DNA of 64,000 bases, from the NCBI RefSeq assembly GCF_042695135.1, contig NZ_CP170547.1, forward strand, positions 248,001-312,000, in the 5' to 3' direction. This DNA is from Epilithonimonas sp042695135 (GTDB lineage Bacteria > Bacteroidota > Bacteroidia > Flavobacteriales > Weeksellaceae). The position numbers and the translations under genes were made by a program. Of this stretch, positions 34,386 through 41,300 are shown in pieces (the first letter of the stretch is position 1; each line of letters begins with the position of its first letter). The notes beneath the pieces are model-generated. The model saw only the letters and a program-made list of their open reading frames with translations, was not told where the DNA came from and searched no databases.

Positions 34386-35912
34386 ATGGCTGATAAAGAA
34401 AAATTCATAACCGATCTCAACGCAAAATATAACCCGAAAGGAGAACACATCATTCTTGGAAAAGGAATGCTAAACGGTGAAATAATCACAGAAGTTAATG
34501 TCTCTATTCCACTGAAAACTGTTAACAGGCACGGCCTCATTGCCGGCGCAACAGGAACTGGAAAAACCAAGACACTGCAGGTTTTCGTAGAACAATTATC
34601 TCACGCAGGAATCCCGACTTTAGTAATGGATATTAAAGGTGATCTATCCGGAATCGCCGAATCCGGTGTTGAAAATGATAATATTAAAGAAAGATATTCA
34701 AAAACAGGATTACCCTATTCTCCACAGAATTTTCCTGTAGAACTAATGACCATTTCCGGCGCAAAAGGTGTAAAACTGAGAGCAACAGTCTTGGAGTTCG
34801 GACCTATTTTATTAAGTAAAATTCTTGGACTTAATGATACCCAGCAAAGTATAATGTCCATCGTTTTCAAATACTCTGATGACAAAGCTTTGCCTCTGGT
34901 TGATTTGAATGATCTGAAAAAAGTGCTTCAATATGTAACTGATAATCCAATTGGTAAGAAGGAATTGGCTGATAATTACGGCTCAATTGCGCCGGCATCG
35001 TTGGGCGCAATTCTACGATCAATTGTTGCGATGGAACAGCAGGGCGCAACTGCTTTTTTCGGTGAACCAAGTTTTGATGTTGAGGATCTTTTGCAGACGA
35101 GAGATGGAAAAGGCGTAGTCAATATTTTCCGTGTAGATGATATCCAAAGCAAGCCGAATCTCTTCTCAACCTTCATTTTATCATTGTTTGCAGAGATTTA
35201 TATGACGTTTCCGGAAGAAGGCGACAGCGGAAAACCGAAGTTGGTTTTGTTTATAGATGAAGCACATTTGCTTTTCAATGAAGCGTCCAAAACTTTGCTT
35301 TCCCAGATCGAAACAATGGTAAAACTGATCAGATCAAAGGGAATTGGAATTTATTTTATCACACAGATTCCGGGTGATGTGCCGGAAAACATATTGAGTC
35401 AGCTTGGTCTAAAAATCCAGCACGCATTGAGAGGTTTCACCGGAAAGGACAAAAAAGAAATTGACAAAGCGGTGGAGAATTATCCAACGACCGAATTTTA
35501 TAACGCCAGTCAATTGATCCAGAATCTGGGAATTGGCGAGGCTTTTGTAACAGCCCTTGATGAAAAAGGAATTCCAACGCCATTGGTCCAGACTTATTTG
35601 ATTTCGCCGGAGAGCAGAATGGATATTTTGACTTCTTCGGAAATTGATGAATTGACAAGAAACTCGGCGCTGGTAAGAAAATATGAACAAAATATTGACA
35701 AGGAAAGTGCCTACGAGATCCTGAATAAAAGAATACAGGACAATACACAGACCGAAATCCCAACACCTACCAGAGGAAGAACCTCTCAGCCGAAAGAAGA
35801 ACCGGGAATGTTCGAACAGGTCATACAAAGCCGGGCCGGAAAAACTTTTTTGAATACTCTGGCAAGGGAAGGCGCAAAATTCATTTTGGGAATGTTCAGC
35901 AAAAAAAGATAA
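34386..35912 (+). CDS. HerA-like ATPase (DUF853 family)
   Basis: A 508-residue cytosolic P-loop ATPase of the HerA/FtsK superclass. Residues near the N-terminus HGLIAGATGTGKTKTLQVFVE give Walker A, LVLFIDEAHLLFNEA gives Walker B, and GIGIYFITQIPGDVPENILSQLG matches the DUF853 sensor region. The C-terminal part has a charged linker (Pro/Thr-rich) and ends GMFSKKR. The start is ATG 34386 (MADKEKFITDL); a TTG 15 bp upstream adds nothing. No NurA-type nuclease is adjacent, so a role in DNA end processing is not supported by context. Single gene. Confidence 0.88.
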   Translation: MADKEKFITDLNAKYNPKGEHIILGKGMLNGEIITEVNVSIPLKTVNRHGLIAGATGTGKTKTLQVFVEQLSHAGIPTLVMDIKGDLSGIAESGVENDNIKERYSKTGLPYSPQNFPVELMTISGAKGVKLRATVLEFGPILLSKILGLNDTQQSIMSIVFKYSDDKALPLVDLNDLKKVLQYVTDNPIGKKELADNYGSIAPASLGAILRSIVAMEQQGATAFFGEPSFDVEDLLQTRDGKGVVNIFRVDDIQSKPNLFSTFILSLFAEIYMTFPEEGDSGKPKLVLFIDEAHLLFNEASKTLLSQIETMVKLIRSKGIGIYFITQIPGDVPENILSQLGLKIQHALRGFTGKDKKEIDKAVENYPTTEFYNASQLIQNLGIGEAFVTALDEKGIPTPLVQTYLISPESRMDILTSSEIDELTRNSALVRKYEQNIDKESAYEILNKRIQDNTQTEIPTPTRGRTSQPKEEPGMFEQVIQSRAGKTFLNTLAREGAKFILGMFSKKR

Positions 35913-35945
35913 ATAATAGCTATCACCGTCAATTCTCCCAAATAT

Positions 35946-35976
35946 AAAGCCTCAGCAATGAGGCTTTTGTTATTTA
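35946..35976. terminator. Bidirectional terminator, AAAGCCTCA...TGAGGCTTTT
   Basis: Hairpin between the HerA-like gene and the convergent lipoprotein gene. A near-identical hairpin recurs at 36497-36519, so the terminator looks duplicated together with its flank GTTATTTA. Confidence 0.7.
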
Positions 35977-36485
35977 TTATTATTAGCTACTATAAAAATA
36001 CTTATTTCGAATTGTGTTCTTACTGGGATATTATAAATTTTTGCTGATGCCCAATGATCTAATTCTTTTAGCTTAAAAACTTCTTCAACAGCAGCTTTCG
36101 TATTGATATCAGTATATTTAAGAATTTCTATTTTTTCAAGATTATTGTTCTTTCCTACAGTTACACGAATACGATTTTCTCCTTCCAATGCATTTTTGGG
36201 AAGCTTAAAATTATTAAATAATACTTCTCGAAAATTATTTGCTCCTCCTTTAAATTCTGCCCAAGTTTTAACTTCATCAATAAAACAACTTAGATTTTCT
36301 CTTTTACATTTTTCAGAAAATTCATTTGATTTTTGATTTAACGAATCTATTATTTTAGATTCTTTTCCAGTTGGCGGAAGCTCTTTTATATTATCCAACG
36401 TCGATATATAATAACCCAATTTAACAGATTTTGCAGTACAGCTACAAAAGATAAATAATAGTAATATGAGAATCCAGTTTTTCAT
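35970..36485 (-). CDS. Lipoprotein with TonB C-terminal-like domain
   Basis: A 171-residue protein starting at ATG 36485 (MKNWILILLLFIFCSCTAKS), a lipoprotein signal. An earlier in-frame ATG at 36506 falls inside the terminator hairpin of the upstream gene and is rejected. The C-terminal 70 residues (NRIRVTVGKNNNLEKIEILK, then AAVEEVFKLKELDHWASAKI and VRTQFEISIFI) follow the strand-helix-strand pattern and W-x-x-A spacing of TonB C-terminal domains, which are common as free-standing domains in Bacteroidota. No TonB membrane anchor is present, so it is not an energy transducer in the classical sense. Function unknown. Confidence 0.65.
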   Translation of the reverse strand: MKNWILILLLFIFCSCTAKSVKLGYYISTLDNIKELPPTGKESKIIDSLNQKSNEFSEKCKRENLSCFIDEVKTWAEFKGGANNFREVLFNNFKLPKNALEGENRIRVTVGKNNNLEKIEILKYTDINTKAAVEEVFKLKELDHWASAKIYNIPVRTQFEISIFIVANNNK

Positions 36486-36496
36486 TATTATAGAAT

Positions 36497-36519
36497 AAAG
36501 CCTCATTTCTGAGGCTTTT
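36497..36519 (-). terminator. Terminator after the DUF6705 gene
   Basis: Hairpin AAAGCCTCA / TGAGGCTTT between the DUF6705 gene and the downstream lipoprotein gene; near copy of the hairpin at 35946. Confidence 0.65.
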
Positions 36520-36524
36520 GTTAT

Positions 36525-37088
36525 TTACTGTTTCGTTAACACAATATCCTTAGGAAAGTTAATGGGCCAGTCATTGTATTGTTCAATATAAGCATTATGC
36601 TGGCAGGTGTCATCCTTAAAATTTGGCAGATACTCCATATGCAAGGTCATTTGTGTTCCTGTAAAACTCATAATATCCAATGTTGCCTGCAACCTACACA
36701 TATTCCTTGGATAAAAATACATACGTTTAATATTTCCATTTTTCAAATTTGTACTCATACCCCAAAATTCAGGATCTTGTAAATCAAAATTAGAAATCCT
36801 GTCAATTTCGACTATACCGTTTGAGGCAATAATTTTCCTCTCTCCATAAATTCTATCTTTATAATAAGAGCTGCTTCCAGAATTAAATGTTTTAATTTTC
36901 CTCAATTCTAAATAAATCGTTTTTCCATTCCAGCCTCCTTTCCAAAGGCCTACATATTTATTTAGTTCTCCATTTAAATCTTTATAATATGCATTATTTG
37001 GAACATCTCCTTTATAATCTAAGGGATATTCCTGTGCAAAATATAGTTGTGATATTATGATTGCAAATATTAATATTATTTTTTTCAT
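36525..37088 (-). CDS. DUF6705-family secreted protein
   Basis: A 187-residue exported protein with signal peptide MKKIILIFAIIISQLYFAQ; the start is ATG 37088, 27 bp inside the longer frame. The mature part begins EYPLDYKGDVPNNAYYKDL followed by YVGLWKGGWNGKTIYLELRK, a pattern I recognise as DUF6705, a family largely confined to Chryseobacterium relatives and often present in several copies per genome. The W-x-G-x-W core and many strands suggest a lipocalin-like small barrel. It follows the Gly-rich lipoprotein by 17 bp on the same strand, so they are likely one operon. Confidence 0.75.
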   Translation of the reverse strand: MKKIILIFAIIISQLYFAQEYPLDYKGDVPNNAYYKDLNGELNKYVGLWKGGWNGKTIYLELRKIKTFNSGSSSYYKDRIYGERKIIASNGIVEIDRISNFDLQDPEFWGMSTNLKNGNIKRMYFYPRNMCRLQATLDIMSFTGTQMTLHMEYLPNFKDDTCQHNAYIEQYNDWPINFPKDIVLTKQ

Positions 37089-37105
37089 TTCGTTTAATTT
37101 TAAAA

Positions 37106-38827
37106 TTATGGACATTTTTTAGTTTTTCTGTTGCCATTTTCCAGATATATTTCTGTATTAGTTCCATTACTTTCGGTTTTATAGAGCTTCATACCTTGTA
37201 TATTCATTTTGTCTTTTACAAATTTGAGAAATTCTTTTTCGAGCATATCCATATCAAAGTTTACATCACCACTTACATTCCCAACACTTTTAGCTTTGTC
37301 TAAATAATCATTTACTTGCTTCCTATTCAAATCATCAAACTCAGCTTGCGTATATGTAGGCAACTGGTTAGGCGTCATACTTGCATCAAACCTAAGCATA
37401 TAATTGCCGTTACTTGTAACTAAGGTAAAGAAAATATTTTCTAAAGGAGGAATAGGAGTGCTCGGATTGGTTACCTGATTATTATTGTAAACATAATTAA
37501 CCCATTGATTAAAGAACAAAATATCTCCTGGGGAAAATATAGGAAACAAACCATCATAATGTGAGTGCATAATCCCATAAGTATTTGCAAAAACCTTCAT
37601 ATCTACGTTATTACTACCCGGTATATTTTGAAGCAATTGGTTAAAAGCAGCATTGGGAGCAGGAAGATTGGTTCGGAAGCCACTTTCATGGTCATCCCCA
37701 GTTTTGCCTTGCAGATAGGTTACATTATTTTTATAGGTAGCATTATTATTAGTTAGTGATTTTATTTTTTTACAAATATCCTCCTCTGTTGTAATCACTA
37801 CACCACCAGCGGGGGTGTCATCCTCATTGCCACAAGTAGGAGCCGCTATTCTGTTAGCAGTGAAGGCACCAGTGCATGCCACCATAATCGTATGAATACA
37901 ATTATCTTCATCGTCCCAGCCATCACATTCTTCGCATTGCTCACCTCCTCCACCGGTTGACCCTCCACCAGTTGTTCCTCCACCCGTTGTTCCTCCACCT
38001 GTTGTGCCTCCGCCAGTTGTTCCTCCTCCAGTTGTTCCTCCACCCGTTGTGCCACCACCTGTTGTGCCACCACCTGTTGTGCCGCCTCCAGTTGTGCCTC
38101 CTCCGGTATCTGGATAACCTACAGGTCCACCAGTTCCAGTGGGACCATCACCTCCAGTTCCGCCACCGCCAGGATTTCCACCGCCGCCGCCAGTACCGCC
38201 ACCGCCGGTTCCGCCGCCTCCACCGTTACCCGGTCCTCCTCCTCCTGGCCCTTGTGGATTGGTAGGACAATCCGGACAAGGAGGATCAGGAGGACACTTA
38301 GGAGTTCCGGTAAGATACGACACACTGCCTTCCAGATTCCCGTCCAAAGAATAATAATTCACGGTGCCCGAATATTTTAGGTAATCATTATTTCCCCTCT
38401 GCTGCCATTCGGAAGTGGGTACATATTCCACCACTTTGGCAGATGCTATATCCTCGCTGTTGTCTGCTTTCACGACCAGATTATAAGCTTCAGAGTCGTC
38501 TCCGGATTTTGGAAGTATGGGGAAAGTGTAATAAAGATCATCGCTTTCGTTTTTGCTTTCGATAATGTAGCTTGTGATGACATCCCCAAAGACGGTTTCC
38601 GTCTTCCCGGTGGCGGAAGAACGTTTTTTGAGAGGGACTTTGAAATTGTTTGTTTTCGCCTGCAACGCATTCATAATCTGCGGGATTTCAGATTCGGGGA
38701 TGACCCGGAATTTCATAGCCTGCTGACTGCTGGAGTCATTGGGGTTAAAATTATCATTCCTGCAGGAAAACAGAAACAATAAAAATGCTAACGCAAAAAC
38801 GCGTGCATTGCATAATTTTTTTCTCAT
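37106..38827 (-). CDS. Gly-rich repeat lipoprotein with a JAMM-like HSH...SxxD domain
   Basis: A 573-residue lipoprotein (signal MRKKLCNARVFALAFLLFLFSCRND). Residues about 25-170 form an N-terminal domain (MKFRVIPESEIPQIMNALQA, VFGDVITSYIIESKNES) also seen in other Bacteroidota lipoproteins. Then come a Cys/Pro-rich hinge, a long Gly-rich linker, nine GGGTT units and a GGGST, and a Cys cluster (EQCEECDGWDDEDNC). The C-terminal domain contains IMHSHYDGLFPIFSPGDI: His421, His423, Ser432 and Asp435 have nearly the spacing of the JAMM metalloprotease motif (eight rather than seven residues between His and Ser), with an upstream Glu in DDHESGF. A metal-dependent peptidase is possible but unproven. 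It is divergent from an XRE regulator. Confidence 0.7.
   Translation of the reverse strand: MRKKLCNARVFALAFLLFLFSCRNDNFNPNDSSSQQAMKFRVIPESEIPQIMNALQAKTNNFKVPLKKRSSATGKTETVFGDVITSYIIESKNESDDLYYTFPILPKSGDDSEAYNLVVKADNSEDIASAKVVEYVPTSEWQQRGNNDYLKYSGTVNYYSLDGNLEGSVSYLTGTPKCPPDPPCPDCPTNPQGPGGGGPGNGGGGGTGGGGTGGGGGNPGGGGTGGDGPTGTGGPVGYPDTGGGTTGGGTTGGGTTGGGTTGGGTTGGGTTGGGTTGGGTTGGGTTGGGSTGGGGEQCEECDGWDDEDNCIHTIMVACTGAFTANRIAAPTCGNEDDTPAGGVVITTEEDICKKIKSLTNNNATYKNNVTYLQGKTGDDHESGFRTNLPAPNAAFNQLLQNIPGSNNVDMKVFANTYGIMHSHYDGLFPIFSPGDILFFNQWVNYVYNNNQVTNPSTPIPPLENIFFTLVTSNGNYMLRFDASMTPNQLPTYTQAEFDDLNRKQVNDYLDKAKSVGNVSGDVNFDMDMLEKEFLKFVKDKMNIQGMKLYKTESNGTNTEIYLENGNRKTKKCP
37942..38106. repeat. 15-bp in-frame minisatellite encoding Gly-Gly-Gly-Thr-Thr
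   Basis: About ten tandem units, plus-strand form (C/T/G)CTCC(A/G)CC(A/C/T)GTTGT with small variations. The unit length is a multiple of three, so copy-number change would alter linker length without shifting the frame. A separate Gly-rich stretch lies at about 38155-38250. Confidence 0.85.
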
Positions 38828-38865
38828 AAGTGTGTTTTAAGTTGTTAAAAGTAATTTATTTTTTT

Positions 38866-38873
38866 CAAATATA
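38866..38873 (-). promoter_or_regulatory. -7 box of the Gly-rich lipoprotein operon
   Basis: Minus-strand TATATTTG, 38 bp before the ATG at 38827. Its -33 position (about 38893-38896) falls inside the palindrome at 38892-38903. Confidence 0.5.
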
Positions 38874-38891
38874 TAAAATAATTTTAAATAG

Positions 38892-38903
38892 CGCATATAT
38901 GCG
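38892..38903. promoter_or_regulatory. Palindrome CGCATATATGCG, candidate XRE operator
   Basis: Perfect 12-bp palindrome in the 112-bp gap between the lipoprotein gene and the divergent XRE gene. It covers the -33 position of the lipoprotein promoter and lies just upstream of the -33 position expected for the XRE promoter (CACTTTTG at 38928-38935). Confidence 0.45.
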
Positions 38904-38939
38904 TTTATTATTTTATTAATCATCTCTCACTTTTGCTAA

Positions 38940-39182
38940 GTGAACAATGTGAGAGACATAGAATATATAAAGGCTTTTGGTATTAATCTTAAAAAATTAA
39001 GAACCGAAAATAAAATAGCTCAAGAAGAATTAGCCAATTCTTCAGATATACCAATTTCTCAAATAGGCAGGATTGAAAGAGGTGAAATAAATACCACAAT
39101 CAGTACTGTTTATGCACTTTCAAAAGCGCTGAAAATAAACGTACAAGAACTTTTTAATTTCAATATAGAAAAGAAGGAATAA
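38940..39182 (+). CDS. XRE-family HTH transcriptional regulator
   Basis: An 80-residue single-domain Cro/C1-type repressor. The helix-turn-helix is FGINLKKLRTENKIAQEELANSSDI as helices 1-2 and PISQIGRIERGEINTTIST as recognition helix and loop, with FYAL-type packing replaced by VYALSKALKI. No sensor domain is attached. The start is GTG 38940 (or GTG 38949); no ATG is available in frame. With CACTTTTG at 38928-38935 the transcript would be leaderless or nearly so. It probably regulates itself and the divergent lipoprotein through the palindrome between them. Confidence 0.8.
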   Translation: MNNVRDIEYIKAFGINLKKLRTENKIAQEELANSSDIPISQIGRIERGEINTTISTVYALSKALKINVQELFNFNIEKKE

Positions 39183-39214
39183 TCAATTACTTAATCCAAA
39201 AAACACAAATCAAC

Positions 39215-39703
39215 ATGTCAAACCTTACCAACAATCGCCTAAACATTACGGCAACCCCCGCACAGATTGCTGCAGTGAAAACAGCACTTCAAACCATCCT
39301 TACCAACCTGCCATTTCTTATCGGTCTTACAACGGACGAGCGTATCAGCCTTCCTGCGATCGATGTGAGCAACAAAGCTTTTACAGAAGATGCCATCTCG
39401 GCAGGCGTCAACAATGCCAGCGTCTTGCCCGCCTACGTTGCTCCCTCTGTGATGCAAACCGACCTCAGCCTCTTCAGTCAGCTGGATGAGGTGATTGCTC
39501 TCGTAAAACAACTATTGGAAAAACTGGAGGATACACAGCTGCTTGCCGGCAGCGAGGCTTACGTGGGCGCACTGACCCTATACAAACTTTTTGCATCCGC
39601 AGCAGAAGCCGGCGTGCCGGGAACCGACAGCATCTACAACCAGCTGAAACAGCGTTTCGCCGGGCAGGGCGGCGCAGGAACACCTCCTACCAATCCCGGA
39701 TAG
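39215..39703 (+). CDS. Conserved hypothetical protein, unusually GC-rich for its surroundings
   Basis: A 162-residue protein with no signal peptide or membrane helix. It starts MSNLTNNRLNITATPAQIAA, continues as amphipathic helices (IAAVKTALQTILTNLPFLIG, DEVIALVKQLLEKLEDTQLL, ALTLYKLFASAAEAG) and ends in a Gly/Pro-rich tail. I recall near relatives as hypothetical proteins in Chryseobacterium and Flavobacterium but know no function. Codon choice is visibly richer in G and C (GCC, CTG, GGC) than neighbouring genes, which may reflect strong expression or transfer. It follows the XRE gene by 32 bp and ends at a strong terminator. Confidence 0.75.
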   Translation: MSNLTNNRLNITATPAQIAAVKTALQTILTNLPFLIGLTTDERISLPAIDVSNKAFTEDAISAGVNNASVLPAYVAPSVMQTDLSLFSQLDEVIALVKQLLEKLEDTQLLAGSEAYVGALTLYKLFASAAEAGVPGTDSIYNQLKQRFAGQGGAGTPPTNPG

Positions 39704-39725
39704 ATCATAAAAATTAACAGGCAAT

Positions 39726-39770
39726 AGTCGGAAAGTTTACAAAAACATTTTCCGACTTTTTTTTTAATAT
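39726..39770 (+). terminator. Terminator after the XRE/hypothetical pair
   Basis: Stem AGTCGGAAA / TTTCCGACT followed by nine or more T residues. Confidence 0.8.
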
Positions 39771-39875
39771 TTTTTGATTGTCCGTGCAAGCTGCCAACTA
39801 TGTTATAATTGGACTAAGCAAAATATTTTCCGGCAACGAGTTTAGAGTCACTAAATTTAATTATAAATCATTTTA

Positions 39876-40076
39876 TTGGTTAATTAAACCAACTAAATTA
39901 TGCTTAATAACCAAGTAATATGGTTATAAAACATTATTTATTATATATTTTAAACCAACTAAGTTGGTTATTAAGCATAATTTAGTTATTTAAAAAACAC
40001 ATTAATATTGTGTTTTAAACTAACCTAGTAGGTTTTTAAACCAGAATTAATATCAAAAAACACCAACTGAGTTGGT
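39876..40076. repeat. Array of six phased palindromes upstream of the HTH gene
   Basis: Within the 428-bp gap 39704-40131: TTGGTT-n5-AACCAA (39876-39892), ATAACCA-n7-TGGTTAT (39907-39927), AACCAACT-a-AGTTGGTT (39953-39969), AAAACACA-n7-TGTGTTTT (39994-40016), AACCTA-g-TAGGTT (40022-40034) and ACCAACT-g-AGTTGGT (40062-40076). Centres are 33, 44, 44, 23 and 41 bp apart, mostly near multiples of two helical turns. The region is very AT-rich with no ORF. It may be an operator array or a structured recombination or replication site. Confidence 0.6.
39891..39987. repeat. 24-bp perfect inverted repeat inside the palindrome array
   Basis: The left arm 39891-39914 is the exact reverse complement of 39964-39987 (core TTATGCTTAATAACCAA and its complement). 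The 49-bp loop contains the ATAACCA...TGGTTAT palindrome, so the region can fold as nested hairpins or a cruciform. Confidence 0.7.
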
Positions 40077-40105
40077 TATATAAACCAATTTACAAGAATT
40101 TATTT

Positions 40106-40113
40106 TAAATTTG
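40106..40113 (+). promoter_or_regulatory. -7 box of the HTH gene
   Basis: TAAATTTG, 18 bp before ATG 40132. The nearest palindrome is centred 37 bp upstream of the box, so a bound protein could contact polymerase. Confidence 0.5.
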
Positions 40114-40131
40114 CTCAACAATACTTCGATA

Positions 40132-40500
40132 ATGATAGAGTTAAAGAAAAAATATCTTGAAAAGCGACTGGATGATCCGCCTGCCTTGGGTAATTTTATC
40201 AATTGGCATTTCAAACAAAACAATACCAGGAAAAAGGAAATCTCTACTTTTCTGGATATTTTGCCAACAACGCTCAACCAGTATTTCAAACAACCCTCAT
40301 TTCAGTTTGGGATCCTCTGGCGCATAAGTCAGGCGGCGAACCATAACTTCCTGATGCAGCTTGGCGAACGCCTGGGTATAGATTACCAGACTAAAAAAGA
40401 AAAAGAACTGCTAGAGCTGCTTCAGGAGAAGGATGCAGAGATCAATAGTCTAAAAACGCAGTTGGGCGTTTATAAACAGATTCATAAAATAGAAAGCTAA
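40132..40500 (+). CDS. Small HTH/coiled-coil DNA-binding protein
   Basis: A 122-residue protein starting at ATG 40132; the longer frame begins with a TTG inside the -7 box. Residues about 10-75 (LGNFINWHFKQNNTRKKEISTFLDI, LPTTLNQYFKQPSFQFGILW) look like a helix-turn-helix with a preceding helix, and residues 85-120 (EKELLELLQEKDAEINSLKTQ) form a coiled coil for dimerisation. Similar proteins occur in multiple copies in Bacteroidota, often beside accessory genes. It is the obvious candidate to bind the palindrome array immediately upstream. A terminator separates it from darT. Confidence 0.65.
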   Translation: MIELKKKYLEKRLDDPPALGNFINWHFKQNNTRKKEISTFLDILPTTLNQYFKQPSFQFGILWRISQAANHNFLMQLGERLGIDYQTKKEKELLELLQEKDAEINSLKTQLGVYKQIHKIES

Positions 40501-40524
40501 CAATGGTAAGGTTGCAAATAATTT

Positions 40525-40545
40525 AAAAAGCATGTTGCTTTTTTT
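40525..40545 (+). terminator. Terminator after the HTH gene
   Basis: Stem AAAAAGCA / TGCTTTTT with a TGT loop and further T residues, 25 bp past the stop and about 120 bp before darT. Confidence 0.6.
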
Positions 40546-40663
40546 AAAAAAATTGATAGTTTAGCAATTATATCAGAATCTGCATAAAGTTGCATTGAAT
40601 AATAAATAATGCTTTTGCAATTGTAAAAAAAATCAGAACAATAAATCTTGATACACAAGGATA

Positions 40664-41299
40664 ATGATTAACCAACGAAGAACATTTTGTTATCGCATTA
40701 CACATATCAACAATTTGTCTCTTTTGTTGCAAAACGGTATTGTTAATAAGCATCATCAACAAGCTAATAATAATTATATAAACATTGGTAACTCAGAGAT
40801 TATAGATATCAGAGATACAACATCCGTTAGAATTGGTAATTATGGTATGATTGGTGATTATGTACCCTTTTACTTCACTCCGAAATCTATAATGTTATAT
40901 AACATCATCACAGGTTATTGGCATCCTTTAGTCCCCAAAAGAGACCGAAGCGAAATATTGGTTGTCCGCTGTTTAATTTCTGATCTGGCAACATTACCAA
41001 AGTGGTTTTTCACAGACGGTCAAGGGAACAACAGTTTGACAAAGCATTTTAATAATTTGAATTTTTTGGATGCAATTGACTGGGAATGTATTCAGGAAAG
41101 TAATTTTAAAAATGATGCAGATGATCCTGATAGATCACGGAAGTATCAGGCAGAGTTTTTGGTGCAATCACAAGTGCCGTTGACAAGTGTTGAGTCACTG
41201 AATGTATACAACCAGCAGGCAGCAGAAATCGTAACTGATGTTCTAAAACAAAATAATATTAATCTGGCTGTAAATATCCAGCCGCTATATTTCTTTTAA
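40664..41299 (+). CDS. darT: DarT-type DNA ADP-ribosyltransferase toxin
   Basis: A 211-residue DUF4433 protein. DarT enzymes transfer ADP-ribose from NAD to thymidine in specific single-stranded DNA motifs and act as toxins, in several cases against phage. Visible here: the NAD-pocket start FCYRITHINNLSLLLQNGI (His14), Arg50 in IIDIRDTTS, the characteristic YVPFYFTPKSIMLYNI, and the catalytic Glu164 in KYQAEFLVQSQVP. All expected active-site residues appear intact, so the toxin should be active. The start ATG 40664 matches the family N-terminus. It is followed one base later by darG, which implies tight coupling of toxin and antitoxin. Confidence 0.9.
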   Translation: MINQRRTFCYRITHINNLSLLLQNGIVNKHHQQANNNYINIGNSEIIDIRDTTSVRIGNYGMIGDYVPFYFTPKSIMLYNIITGYWHPLVPKRDRSEILVVRCLISDLATLPKWFFTDGQGNNSLTKHFNNLNFLDAIDWECIQESNFKNDADDPDRSRKYQAEFLVQSQVPLTSVESLNVYNQQAAEIVTDVLKQNNINLAVNIQPLYFF

Positions 41300-41300
41300 A

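Noticed and set aside
34386..35912. HerA-NurA DNA-processing or defence operon
   Set aside because: The ATPase is of the stand-alone DUF853 type, with no nuclease partner beside it.
37957..38354. Pro/Leu-rich open frames opposite the Gly-rich repeat
   Set aside because: They are produced by the repetitive GC-rich DNA of the GGGTT linker in other frames.
39876..40076. CRISPR array
   Set aside because: The units are palindromes of different sequence, not identical direct repeats with unique spacers, and no cas genes are near.
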